Shown here piece after piece: positions 34,747 through 46,300 of a DNA stretch of 60,000 bases. The DNA comes from Antedon mediterranea (lineage: Eukaryota; Echinodermata; Crinoidea; Comatulida; Antedonidae). The stretch is taken from positions 8,654,922 through 8,714,921 of the forward strand of contig NC_092678.1 of NCBI RefSeq assembly GCF_964355755.1, in the 5' to 3' direction. The position numbers and the translations under genes were made by a program. The notes below the pieces were generated by a model that saw nothing but the letters and a program-made list of their open reading frames with translations, was not told the origin of the DNA and ran no database searches. Every line of letters starts with the position of its first letter. Position 1 is the first letter of the stretch.

Positions 34747-35126
34747 TTATTAATAAACAAATCGCAACAAGATAGCGTTAGTTATAATATTGCGACCGTG
34801 TGATATAAAGCATATTCGTTGTTGACGACGTAATTGAACACTTCTGCACTTAAAAGTACGTTTGTATTGTGCTTATCATGTGCATATAAAGTACCTAATA
34901 TGTCAACCTTAAATATGAATTAATTTGAATTATATAGCGTTATTAATAAACAAATCGCAACAAGATAGCGTTAGTTATAATATTGCGACCGTGTGATATA
35001 AAGCATATTCGTTGTTGACGACGTAATTGAACACTTCTACACTTAAAAGTACGTTTGTATTGTGCTTATCATGTGCATATAAAGTACCTAATATGTCAAT
35101 CTGAAATATTAGAGAAGTGCAGTGTC

Positions 35127-35975
35127 CAATACAGAGAAATCCAGCATAGTATTATGGCTCAAATGTTTATCTATATAGCTTACAGTTTTTAGTGTCATCT
35201 GCGTACATAGGCCTACACCATCAGATTCTATACAATTTATATTTTTTGTGCTAAACCAGAGCAAGATAGCTTACAAACTAATCAAAATACATAAACACAA
35301 CTTATTTGGAAATTTAAGAAAAAGTAAGATTTCTAAGTTAATGTAATTCTTTTTTACCATTATTAACGTCGATTAAATTTAACATTTCAACGTAATTAAT
35401 GGAATTCATTTGCACATACGAAATTGCATTTATGTGTTTGTTATATCTAGACAATATTTAAAAAAAAATAACGTTTTTATTATCATCAAATACCATCAGT
35501 TTCAATAAACAATTGATGAACTTTTATGCTAAAACAGAACGAAGCTAATACCAATTAGCTTAAAATGTTTTTTATTGCGACTTTTTAAAATATTTATTTT
35601 AAATCACTATCATTGTATAGTCGCTCACGACGATTTTCTAGACAAAATGTTTAAAATTTGCCGACTCTTTGTTGTCTCTAGGCGAAACCAGGCCCATAAA
35701 TGTCACAATTAAACGTGAAAAAACCCCGAAATAATATTGGGCCTAACCCTCTAAAAATACTATATACATATTAAAAACAAATTAACAAGGAGTTTGCCAA
35801 AAGGCGTTGGGAAAGGTCAGGAGACAAGAAACTGCAGTTTATTGATAACATTGGAATTATACTTTTATATTTTATTGACCTTTTCCATTATGTTGCTAAT
35901 TAATTCAGGAGAATGAATATGGTGGTTTTTTATTTCAAAGTAAAATTGTACTCAATTAACTTTTCTAGTTCATTA
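35127..35975. other. AT-rich intergenic stretch
   Basis: No gene seen. Two phrases, TTCAATAAACAATTGATGAA and the earlier TAGCTTACAAACTAATCAAA, hint at an old repeat, but no boundary could be drawn. Confidence 0.3.
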
Positions 35976-35979
35976 TTAA

Positions 35980-36505
35980 AGATGTATTTCCCAAAAAATA
36001 AAAATAAAAAGATTTCGAAAAAAGTGGGTCATTTTGAAGTATCATAATAGTTATTAACTTTCACCAAAACTTAGTCGAAAAAAAATCATTTAACTGAAAT
36101 ACAGACGTTTTTTGGTTTAAAAAATAACTTTGACTTCCAGTCAAAGTTTTCGATCAAAACATATCTCATAATGCAATGCGCTTATTTGGCTACTCTGTGT
36201 GCATAATCATAAAACTTCCTCGCGATCTGTGTATAAACACCTTCTCAACCGTGACGAGTTGTAAACAATCCTAATTAGCATCATGCATAATGTATAGGCC
36301 TACTCATGGTTTGAAATCTTTGTTTAGTTTCGCTCGCGACTATTTTTCAGACGAAATGTAATCAAATTAATTTAGCTGTTAATTACGTAAAATTGTTGTT
36401 TTTTGCTTGAATTTTCGACTTAAAGTGAATACCTTTAATAAAAATTAATTAAAATTTAGTATATTTTGACCTTAATTTTTTTGTTTTTCAAGGGACAATA
36501 CATCT
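35980..36505. mobile_element. TTAA-flanked MITE (family i), copy 2, long form
   Basis: TTAA at 35976-35979 and 36506-36509 flank a 526-bp element with ends AGATGTATTTCCC and GGGACAATACATCT. The interior is longer than in the other copies and only partly related (GTGGGTCATTTTGAAG, TTCACCAAAACTTAGTCG). Confidence 0.8.
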
Positions 36506-36509
36506 TTAA

Positions 36510-37260
36510 ATTAAAAGGCATGTGTGACCAACCCAATTATAATAAGGTACTATCAGTACACTCATCTTGACCAACTTAATTCACGATCCTTACATACAGT
36601 ATGCAGATCAGAATATTATGTCACTCTTAGATATAATGATAAATAATTACTTTGTGATTTTGAACAAACTTTGAACATAATAAAACGTTGTAACATTAGA
36701 TGACATTTAGAGCGGAATCATGCTGTACAATATGTTGTTACCATTAGTGTTCCGAAAATCTTATTTGGTTAATATGAGCTTTGAAAACAACTAAAAACCA
36801 ACATAAGTAAAGCAATTACTATTTGTAGTTGAACGACCGATGACAACAGTGTTCCGTTTTTTTTGCAAAATTGTATCAAAATAACTTCAAAGAAAAACAA
36901 GGACACATAATAATACAAAGAAAAAAAACCCACTGCTTCACCGATAAGTGGGGTTTTGTTGTTGTTGATGTAGAGTTAATTTGTAGTACTGCAGCAACAT
37001 TTGGCCAATCCAATTTAAACGACCAAAAGTGGGTGACATTTCTGACTCAAAATATACAATGGCACTTTATGTTTTTGTTCATTGTACTCAACGAAATATC
37101 TAACTAGTGTATGTCTTCAACTTTAAAAAAAAAAAAAAAAAAGTAAAGAAACGCTACCACACATGAGAACACTTAACCAAACGGACATAGTAAACAGAAA
37201 AAACGTGTTCTCTTTTTTTAAATCAACAAGTAATGGTCCATATTCCGTCGGTAAGAAACA
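36510..37260. other. AT-rich intergenic DNA
   Basis: A poly-A run lies at 37124-37141. The open frame at 36871-37107 has no recognisable family and ordinary AT-rich composition; I do not call it. Confidence 0.3.
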
Positions 37261-37265
37261 AGCTG

Positions 37266-37703
37266 TTAATGACACCGCACAATTTTAACGTTCTTAATGA
37301 TCAGTCGTTCAAAGTCATTTTCGTTCTGAATTTGCTTGGGTTTTTCTTCACCTTTACACAGGGCCCATATCTTGAATCTGTTAGTCCAGGCGCGTTGAAC
37401 TCCATCATGGTGTCTCACTTCCAAAAAAGATTGAAATTTGCTTTTGTCTTCTGAAAAAAAAAAACCGGCACACCCTTCAGTTTGGATTTGGCTGATTGAA
37501 TTAAACCGAACAATTATTGACCTAGTTTTGTCAGTAATAGGACCGATTCGATGAGATACTTCAATATCGTCGGACTTGAAAGTGATACCCATTTTGTCGC
37601 GAATAACCTCCTCCACCAAATCATCAGTTGACTTTTCCGTTAAGGTTAATACGACGTGAATATTTTCTTTCTTCAGCTTATCAACATCTAACTTCAGGGC
37701 CAT
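37266..37703 (-). pseudogene. LINE ORF1-like fragment (RRM region)
   Basis: From MALKLDVDKLKKEN at 37703 the frame carries a short coiled-coil end, then LVEEVIRDKMGITFKSDDIE, VSHRIG and RSIIVRFNS. That series is the RRM-like RNA-binding domain of L1/CR1-type ORF1 proteins. It then has FFFSEDKSKFQSFLE and RAWTNRFKIW, matching the C-terminal domain. It stops at 37266 without an ORF2 nearby, so it is a fragment. ORF1 proteins coat LINE RNA as trimers. Confidence 0.65.
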
Positions 37704-37869
37704 GATTACACTTGCTTTTATACAGTACCACCGGTTAACTGTTTTCCATATCAGGTTACAATCACAACTGGTAATCTTGGCCAAATTTACTAATTTGCAT
37801 AAATGACGCAGGTGTTTGGTAACCTTATTAAAAGGATTTTGATTTGCATATGGCTGGAACAGCAATAAT

Positions 37870-38900
37870 TAACCTTGCAGTGCTTTCAACGGCGACACAA
37901 TGACAATAGATGCGGTATCATGGGGGTACAATACTCACTGCTAATTTACACCGACAGAGCATTGACCATCATCTTTAAAAGTTTACATGATAAGTCCTAG
38001 ATGCTATTTACAATGATTTATGAAACAGTAGGAAAAAACAAAGATAACTTTCTCTTAGAAACTTAAAGCTTCACTTGTTTTTTTCAATAATGTGTTATTA
38101 CTATTGTTAAATCGGTGTAGTGTAACCAGTTTGTCTATTTTTAACAACAGATATCTTATACTTAGATTACTAACTATTATCATTTTATTGTGATGACATG
38201 CAAGATGATATTAATGTGAATAAAAGTGGTGGTGTATATGCCACAAAAGAGAGAAAAAAACTATTATCATGGTCACTGATTTAGGCCTACAAAAATTGTA
38301 TTTTAAGTAAACTTAGAATACGTATCCTTTACAATACGGTTACAGATTTAATAGATCTGACATCAGACTACGACAAACCAATACTTAATCAGTAGAACTA
38401 TGACGTCTTTTGTTGTTAATTCGCATCTATAACTCAAACTTTTGACAATAACTCTAATCTGTACATTTCTGTTTTTAATTTTAACCATTTTTAATCGTTT
38501 TTAAAAGTATTTTAACCTGGTCTATAGCGTTTTTGCAATTTGATGTACTGTATATCTCTTTATTGTTTTATTGCTTTAACTATGCCAAGCACAGCACCAT
38601 TTTAAAAGGACCAATAAAATGTATTGAATCTTAAATAATCACGCTATTTATATGAGAAGAAACTTCTATGTTTATTATGACACAGTATTTCAATTCATAT
38701 ATTTTAAACAAAACAATAGTTTTAAAAAAGTCCATGCTTAAACACTTGATAAGCACAACAATTATGTGAAACACGAATTACACGCAAGAAAAACAGTTTT
38801 CTTTTTTGTTTTCATTCTTTCGAACTTATAATTCATACGATTTGTGTGCATTGCTTAAAAAGGTACTTTGTTATGTTATTTGTTATGTTTGTTAGTTCAT
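37870..38900. other. Intergenic DNA, no gene seen
   Basis: AT-rich. A polyadenylation-like tail (AATAAAATGTATTGAATC) occurs at about 38614-38631, at the end of a segment that could be an old LINE/SINE tail. Confidence 0.3.
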
Positions 38901-38904
38901 TTTT

Positions 38905-39205
38905 ATACTGGGTGACCGCTTCAGTCACAGACTGATCTCACAGAGGGCCCAGTTGGTGATCAGTGGCTGTGATGTACTAATACACCGGGGTAACCCCCTA
39001 CTCGTCTCGAAAGATGTACTAGGTTCTTTAAAGTGCACACGAGCTAGTTGTGTACACTGTACCTACGGTTTATAGTCCTTATCCGAGAAGACTCGTTCTA
39101 CCACCAGAACCATGGAGTGAGTGAGCCTCGAACCCTTGCCGCTGTTATGGCTACGTAATTACGGTTCCACTGTCTTAACCGCTCGGCCACTCACTCACTC
39201 ACTTA
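38905..39205 (-). mobile_element. tRNA-derived SINE
   Basis: On the minus strand the head (39205-39115) looks like a tRNA-Leu/Ser gene. The A-box TGGCCGAGCGGTTAAG lies at about 39189-39174 and the B-box GGTTCGAGGC at about 39133-39124, spaced as for polymerase III. A body follows with ACGAGTCTTCTCGG, CTAGTTG..GTGCACTTTAAAG and GGGGGTTACCCCGGTG, and it ends in ATCAGTCTGTGACTG. The extra body and the lack of a CCA/T-run termination like a true gene make it a SINE, not a functional tRNA. Confidence 0.8.
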
Positions 39206-39209
39206 CGTG

Positions 39210-40288
39210 TTCGGTATCTGTGTCAAACCTGATAAGTCTACGCTAAATGAGTTTTGACGTGTGGTAAAATAATAGCTTGACGTCTTTAGCAACCACCCCA
39301 TTAATGACACATGATGGTTTAACAATTAAAACAATAAAACGATAATGAATGCAAAATATAAAATCACATTGCTTGGAAAAATTACTGTCAATGTTACTAG
39401 GCTACTATCGGTTTCTGTGTCATGGATGACAGATCTACAAACAATGAAAGGAGTTTCAAATGACGTTTGTAAATAATCTACACGTCTAGAACCTCTGAAA
39501 TAGAAACTGTGTTTTTCACTTAACTTTCCAATCACGCGCGATGAAATTATATAGAAATTAACAATAAAAGATTCACATTATGTATTTTAATTAAATATGT
39601 CACGTCCATCATGTCAAATAATAGGGCACTAAAGCAAAAATCAAACAAAACAAAAACTATTAGGTTCGTTGTCTTGCTGCGTCTAGCTGGAAATACGGTA
39701 TACCAACACAACTGCAGAAAACGCTAATTAAACATAGGCCTACAGCTTATTATGTAAAACATTTAGGTAAGTTATAAATTCCTTTGTTAAATTTTGCGCA
39801 TTATTTGAATTTTTAATTATTAAATATGTTTTTTCTCATAAGACATTCGTCACGGCGAAGGGTGTAGGCATGCGCCTTGTTTTGAAACGTCATATCTTAC
39901 TGTTACTACTTTGTCAAGTAACAAATAACCATTCCACCATGACAGTGGACGATGCTATGATAACCTCATAATTCGTTACAAAGTCACTTTCATTTAAACC
40001 CATCCGACGTCTGTGGCTAAGTATTATGTTTTCTTGATCTACTTTCCATATATATCTAATTATTTGTATTGCTTATAACAGTTTTTCAATTCACAACCGA
40101 TACTAAAATAGTCACGAGTTACTTTCCAATTTAAATTTGAACCAATTATTCAGTTTCTCAATTGAGAGAGACTTGAGAACTTATGATGATCAATCATTGT
40201 AGATAACTTTATTTTCGGTAATATGTTTTTAATATCATAGCCACTGCTATTTAATATTTTTGGTCAACATTTTTCCTGAATTCTCATC
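39210..40288. other. Upstream region of the YWTD gene
   Basis: AT-rich, with no supported gene. It presumably contains the promoter of the gene starting at 40289, but I could not place a TATA box with confidence. Confidence 0.3.
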
Positions 40289-40343
40289 ATGAATCTTACG
40301 TTTATGGTTACGCTTATGACGCTTGTTACATCTTTTGTGTACG
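40289..40343 (+). CDS. YWTD gene exon 1 (signal peptide)
   Basis: ATG at 40289; the short exon encodes a hydrophobic signal sequence and ends TACG|GTAAGT in phase 1. Confidence 0.75.
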
Positions 40344-43300
40344 GTAAGTACAGTTGACATATATATTATATATTTATAAGGACCTCAGTTTTTAACAATA
40401 ATTTATAGTTTGAAGGTTTGCAAGGAGGTAATCTTTCTAGAGGAAAAATAAAGAAATCGACTCTTAGGGTAATGTATTAAATCAAACTTTATGATTTTAC
40501 AGGTTATATTATGTTCGTGGCCAACGAGAAACCTCCGGGAATTTACATGTCCAATATAAGTTATAGCGAAAGCAACAATCTAAGTTTTTCATTAGCAATA
40601 CAGAATGTTACATTTAAATATCTCAAGGCTCTTGATTACGATACGAATACCTCAACGTTGTACTGGAGTGATGTCAACAAGGAGACTATTGAACGGTATT
40701 CATTTTTAACAGACCAACATGATGTCTTTCTTTCATCACCAAGTAAGCAACTATTATTACCTAAAACTATATCCCCTGCAATATCAACATCATGTATGTA
40801 GTGGATATTTTGTAAATTCTTACAACTAGATGGTTCTCGAATACATTGTCGTTTACAGAAACGAAATAGACACAATGATTTATGTAGTCAACCAAAATTA
40901 GCACCCAATTTGTGTTTGTATGTAACATTAGGGTTGAGGGATGGGGAAGAGGAACGATGTTTTAATATATTCTATCCACTCAGCAGAAGGACTTTTTATA
41001 TGTACAAAAAGATTGTAATTTTGGTTGATGGTTTTGTTGAAAAAGTTCCAAAATTTGTGAAAATTATGTCTTTTTTAAACATAGATTCTAAACTACGTGG
41101 TGAACTTTTTTTAAATTACATATTCTGGAAGTAGATGAGTTGTAGATATCGAATCATGCATCAATATGGCTAACCGGACATTGTGACGCCATCGTATGGC
41201 CACTCGAATATAAAATATAGGATTTTTGTCTCTTTCGTCATATCGCATCACATTTAATAGAGCGCATCTCCACTTATCCGTATTCCATTTTCCCCCCATT
41301 TTTTTATTGTCTAGGTCAATCAATTATCTTTCACATGATTTACCAGTTTTAAAATGTTGATGACGTCATCATGTTCAAAAGCGTCAATAACTTTGGTCAC
41401 TTATTTTCACCTATTCTGAACTGTATGTAGTACGTATATTCAATTCAAATTTATTAACATTCACCTTAACATCAAGGTATGGTTAACAACAACATTTACA
41501 AAAATAAACAAAGATATTATATGTAAAAAAGCAATAATAAAAGCATTCAATGAACATGTATGTTGCAATAAAGGTCGCTCAGTATCAGGTGGAGGCCTGA
41601 ATAGTCGAGCGCCTTTCAAACGCCGAACATACATAATTCATAACTGGCTTGATGATATAGGGATCATTTGCACCTATAATAAATATAAATTTATCATTTT
41701 GTGACATAATTTTGAAGTTTAGATTAAAATCTAGATCCGAGATCAATGCCGTTCTGATGGCATCATAAATGGGGCAATATAGCATTGAAATGGATCTCAT
41801 CTTCAATATCGCCACCTTTACAAAGAGTAAACAATTTTTGTTTGCATCTGTTTTGGGAATTGTGTAGCAACCTCTCTCGATTTCAAGAGCATGCGCACTA
41901 ACTCTTAGCTTGCTAAACTGACATCTTTTATTTCTTTTATATAAAAACGTATAATTCTCTATACAGAAGGACTTTTTATAATTATGTACAAAAGGATTGT
42001 AATTTTGGTTGATGGTTTTGTATCATATTAAGCCATTGGTTATCATACCTTTTTTGTATTATCGATAAAATATTTAGGTTAAAATTAATGTTTACATTAC
42101 AAGGCCTTTGCCAGATATGTGTTGCCTCGATAGATTCCAGAATACGTCGTATTCCAGAGGACCATGTAAAGCTTTTTTGGCATGCGTACTGTGAGTCTAA
42201 TTTTCTATTCTCTAAAGGGCATCAAAAACCAGTGAATCGATCCCATTGTAACACATGTTATTTAATTTTAACCAGTATTTAATGGAAGAACATAGCAATG
42301 AAATTAGAATTTGATATGAGCCTAATTCTCCTCTAATAGCATGGTTGGATGCTTTTTTGTTTACTCCAAGCATATCTTTGCATATTTTAATATTAATCGA
42401 TTCTCCAGAATATTTATCACATTTATCGATAAAATTATTTTCATTTAAATTTCTTAATAAATAAGGAGCCCATACTTCATTTCCGTAACTCACAATAGGA
42501 TTAATTAAACTTAATCATACAGTAGTGTATACTGTATATACCTATACGTCACACAAAATAGAGAGCGCACTGACATTTTTTCAATGGCATTATCGTTTTT
42601 CTGTGTACAATATTCTAACGTATGACGTTCACGTGGCGTTTGCGCTGCGGATAACCTAACTCGTCCGTAGTGACGAGTTCAAATCTAGTTTATATTATAA
42701 CTAACAGTACCAACACTCACAATGAGAAATTTGCGATTCAAATCAAATCAAAAATGGTTAATACATATTTACAGTACTAGAGGGTGAGCTCGTTTCGCTC
42801 GCTTCCCCTCTAGGATGGTTCTCGGAATGCATGATAATGACTCGGGTAAAAAGATTTACGTTCTCCTTGTACGTTTTCTGTCGTTTACCATTATTGAAAA
42901 TGCTTGACATTCGTAAAACTAAACGTAATTTGTTTCACAGTGTCTTAGATGATTAATAACATTTTAAAGTATAGTTGTTATTGTTTGGTAGGGCCCTTAT
43001 TGGGCGGAGGTGGGGAGACGTAAATTTATATATATAGATGAGACATCATGTAAGAACGCGTCATTCACACAATCCACAATTACAATATTCAACAGTATAC
43101 CAAAAGAAGTGGGTGCTTGTCAGTTTGGTAACCATTTAAATGTACAGTAGGCCTACATACTTGCTAGACAACATTCATAAACAAAAACAATTATGTACAC
43201 AAAAAAAACAAACATGTGTCGTCCACGACCGGTCACCTTGCGGGGAATAGGGAGGAATTTATAAGCGCGACCACGCTAAATGACATTAAAGCTGCAAAGG

Positions 43301-46300
43301 ATTTACTATGTGCGTGTGTCCCCGATAAGGAAAATAATGTGCACAAACCAAGACGAAAAGGTGATATTATAGTAACTGACATGCTCAGTTACCTGGTAAA
43401 TTGTGATGCATCGTCTTTGCCTACTTTCACAGCTGCAAATCTGTCTAAAATCCCATTTGTAGATGTGGAACACATTGATGCAACTTTGCTGCTCAGAGAG
43501 ATTCACAAACTGCGATCGGATTTTACCATGATGAAGGCAGATATCGCTTATGCAACTAATCAGAGATGCAAATTGGCTCAGCAAGTGAGAGAAGCTATGC
43601 AGACACAGCATTCTCCTGCACTGACTACCCGTAAACCTGAGAATTATCCAACAAAGCAAATAGTTATTCCTGACGAACCGCATTATAAACCACATGATTG
43701 TAAGAATTCTCAAATTCCGTCCGCTGAAGCAATTGTTGGTGAAATTTCCAAGAATATAGAAGGGAATCCTCGTAAGGGGAATCCCCATACCAAAGAAGCC
43801 GATGTTCCACCTGCATCATCAGCTTGTATTCCTGTTAATCCAATGAACACATTCGCGTCTGCTGTAAAGAACACAAAGGTGAGCTCAGGCTGGAGTGAAG
43901 ATGAGGATGGATTTCGCTTTCAAAGAAGAAAACAACGCCGTCAGTCCAAATTTAAACGAGGAACCGGTGATGAGGGTATTGAACTTAAGGCTAGGCCTCC
44001 ACCACCTTACAAACTATACCTGGGTAATATGGATAATGACACTAAAGCAGCAGATGTGCAATCATACCTGAAAAGAGCCAAGAACATTACTGTCACCGTC
44101 AATGCTCTTGAAAGTAAACGAACAGACTGTGCCTCTTTCATGATACAATGTGAATTAATGACAAAGATATTGTTAATGATACTAATATCTGGCCAAAGTA
44201 TGCTTTCATTAGGAGGTTTTATGAACCTAAATATAAGCAGGGTAATGAAAGACTCACATAAAATTAACAAACTTAGGGTAGTCTCCCTTAACTGTAATTC
44301 TTTTAAATCTGCTCAAAAAGAAATTTATGATCTCTGTGATGTTCATGACATTGTATGTTTACAAGAGATTTGGTTGACAAATGATGAGCTACCCATGCTT
44401 AAAAATTTTCACCCCGATTTTGATTGTTTTAGTGTTTCCCCCATGGATTCGGCCTCTTTACTTGTGATACAGCCATATGAGGGTGTAGCGACACTATTTA
44501 GGAAAACATTACACGATGTTGTTAAACTTGTTGATCTTAAAGATAATAGGCTTGTCGCTATTGAGGTTGGCAAGGGTAGGGATAAAACCTTATTTGTTAA
44601 CCTGTACTTACCCTATGAATGCGACGACAACTTTGGTGAATATTTACAATATTTAGGTAAAATCGAAAGTATTGTTGAAGAGTTTGACAATGACAAAGTA
44701 GTCCTTGTTGGTGATTTTAATTCTGATCCTAAGAAAAAATTCGGTAACGAATTGATTGATTTTTGCACTGAGTATAACTTGGTTATATCTGATTTGGAAT
44801 ACTTTGGTCATTACTCAGATACGTTTACTTATTTTAGTGATGCTCACAGTACCACAAGTTGGTTAGACCATGTTGTGAGCACTCATAGTTCACATTCTCT
44901 GCTGTGTAATTTTATAGTTAATTATGATTTTATGTGTTCTGATCACTTTCCTATTTCGTTTGACTATTTAGGCATTGATATTTGTGATGATTGTAATGAC
45001 AAGGGTGAAAATATGCATGAATCCTCAAAAATTATCAAAGTTAACTGGAATAATGTTAAGAGGGAGGATATAAACAATTTTAATGAGATAACTGAATCCT
45101 TACTTAGTAACCTTACTCTCAATTGCGATGGAATACTTTGTAATGATTCCTCATGTAAAGATGAATGCCATTGCAATGATATTAGTGATTTATATGACAA
45201 TATTATTGAGTGTCTGAAAGTCAGTTCTGAGTGGTGTTTTAAGTCGACTAAAAATCAAAAAGTCAATGTTGTCCCTGGGTGGAATAACCGAGTAGCTGGA
45301 TTTCATAAACATGCCCGGGAAGCATTTTTGAAGTGGCGTGGGTTGGGTAAACCTAGATATGGCCACATCTATGAACACATTAAAATCAATAGATCTAATT
45401 TCAAAAATGCCCTCAGAAAGTGTAAATCTAACGAAGAAATGCTAAGAGCGGACTCGATGGCCAAGTCTTTTGACGATAAGGACTATAATAGTTTCTGGGG
45501 TAAGGTTAAGAAATCCAGCTACGCCAATTTCCAGTCTAATATTATTGGTAGTGTTAAGGGGGAAAATGACATTTGTGACCTATGGCGTCAACATTTCTCC
45601 GATTTATTTAATAGTATTGACTCATCTGAGCATAAGACTGTTGTTAATGAAACTCTTGAAAACTGTATAGACGGTTAAATTGATGTTTCACCCCATAATA
45701 TTAAGCTATTAATTGATAAATTGCCCAATGCTAAAGCAGCGGGATATGATGGTCTATGCAATGAGCATTTCAAATTCGCTTCTGAGCGACTTAGTATTAT
45801 TTTAAGTGTATGTTTTAAGGTTATGTTTGTTCACGGGTTTGTTCCAAGTAATCTCACAAAAGTCACGCTTGTGCCGGTAATTAAATCTAAATCAGGGAAT
45901 ATCACTGATAAAGGGAATTATCGGCCAATAGCTTTGGCATGTGTAGCTTCTAAACTTCTAGAGTCTGTAATGATACAACATTGTGGTAATTCACTGGACT
46001 CCCATGACAACCAGTTTGCCTTCAAATCTGGTCACTCAACCGAATTGTGTATATTTGCTCTTAAACAGATTGTCGAGCATTACAACAATCATGGTAGCCC
46101 AGTTTATTGCTGTTTCTTGGACGCTAGCAAAGCCTTTGGTAAAGTGAACCACTGGACACTTTTCAAGACCCTAATTGACAGGGGTACCCCTTCACCTGTA
46201 GTTAAGATACTGGCTCCGTCAGTGACTGGCTAGACTTGCCCCAAGTCTGTATTGTTTTTTATTTTTATTTATTTGTTTTTATTTCGACCCCGATTTTTGT

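Larger units (their letters stand above)
33903..35104. repeat. 193-bp tandem repeat, interrupted
   Basis: Units start ATAGTGTTATTAATAAACAA and carry ATTGCGACCGTGTGATATAA and AAAAGTACGTTTGTATTGTG. Full or nearly full units lie at 33991-34184, 34741-34933 and 34934-35104, with a partial unit from 33903. The array is split at about 34185 by a LINE fragment and an AT microsatellite; the flanking units are otherwise in register. Confidence 0.85.

Noticed and set aside
36871-37454. Two short plus-strand frames
   Set aside because: The first is AT-rich with no family; the second is the complement of the LINE ORF1 fragment.
39115-39205. tRNA gene (Leu/Ser-like A and B boxes)
   Set aside because: It is followed by a SINE body and lacks a clean acceptor-stem match, so it is annotated as the head of a SINE.
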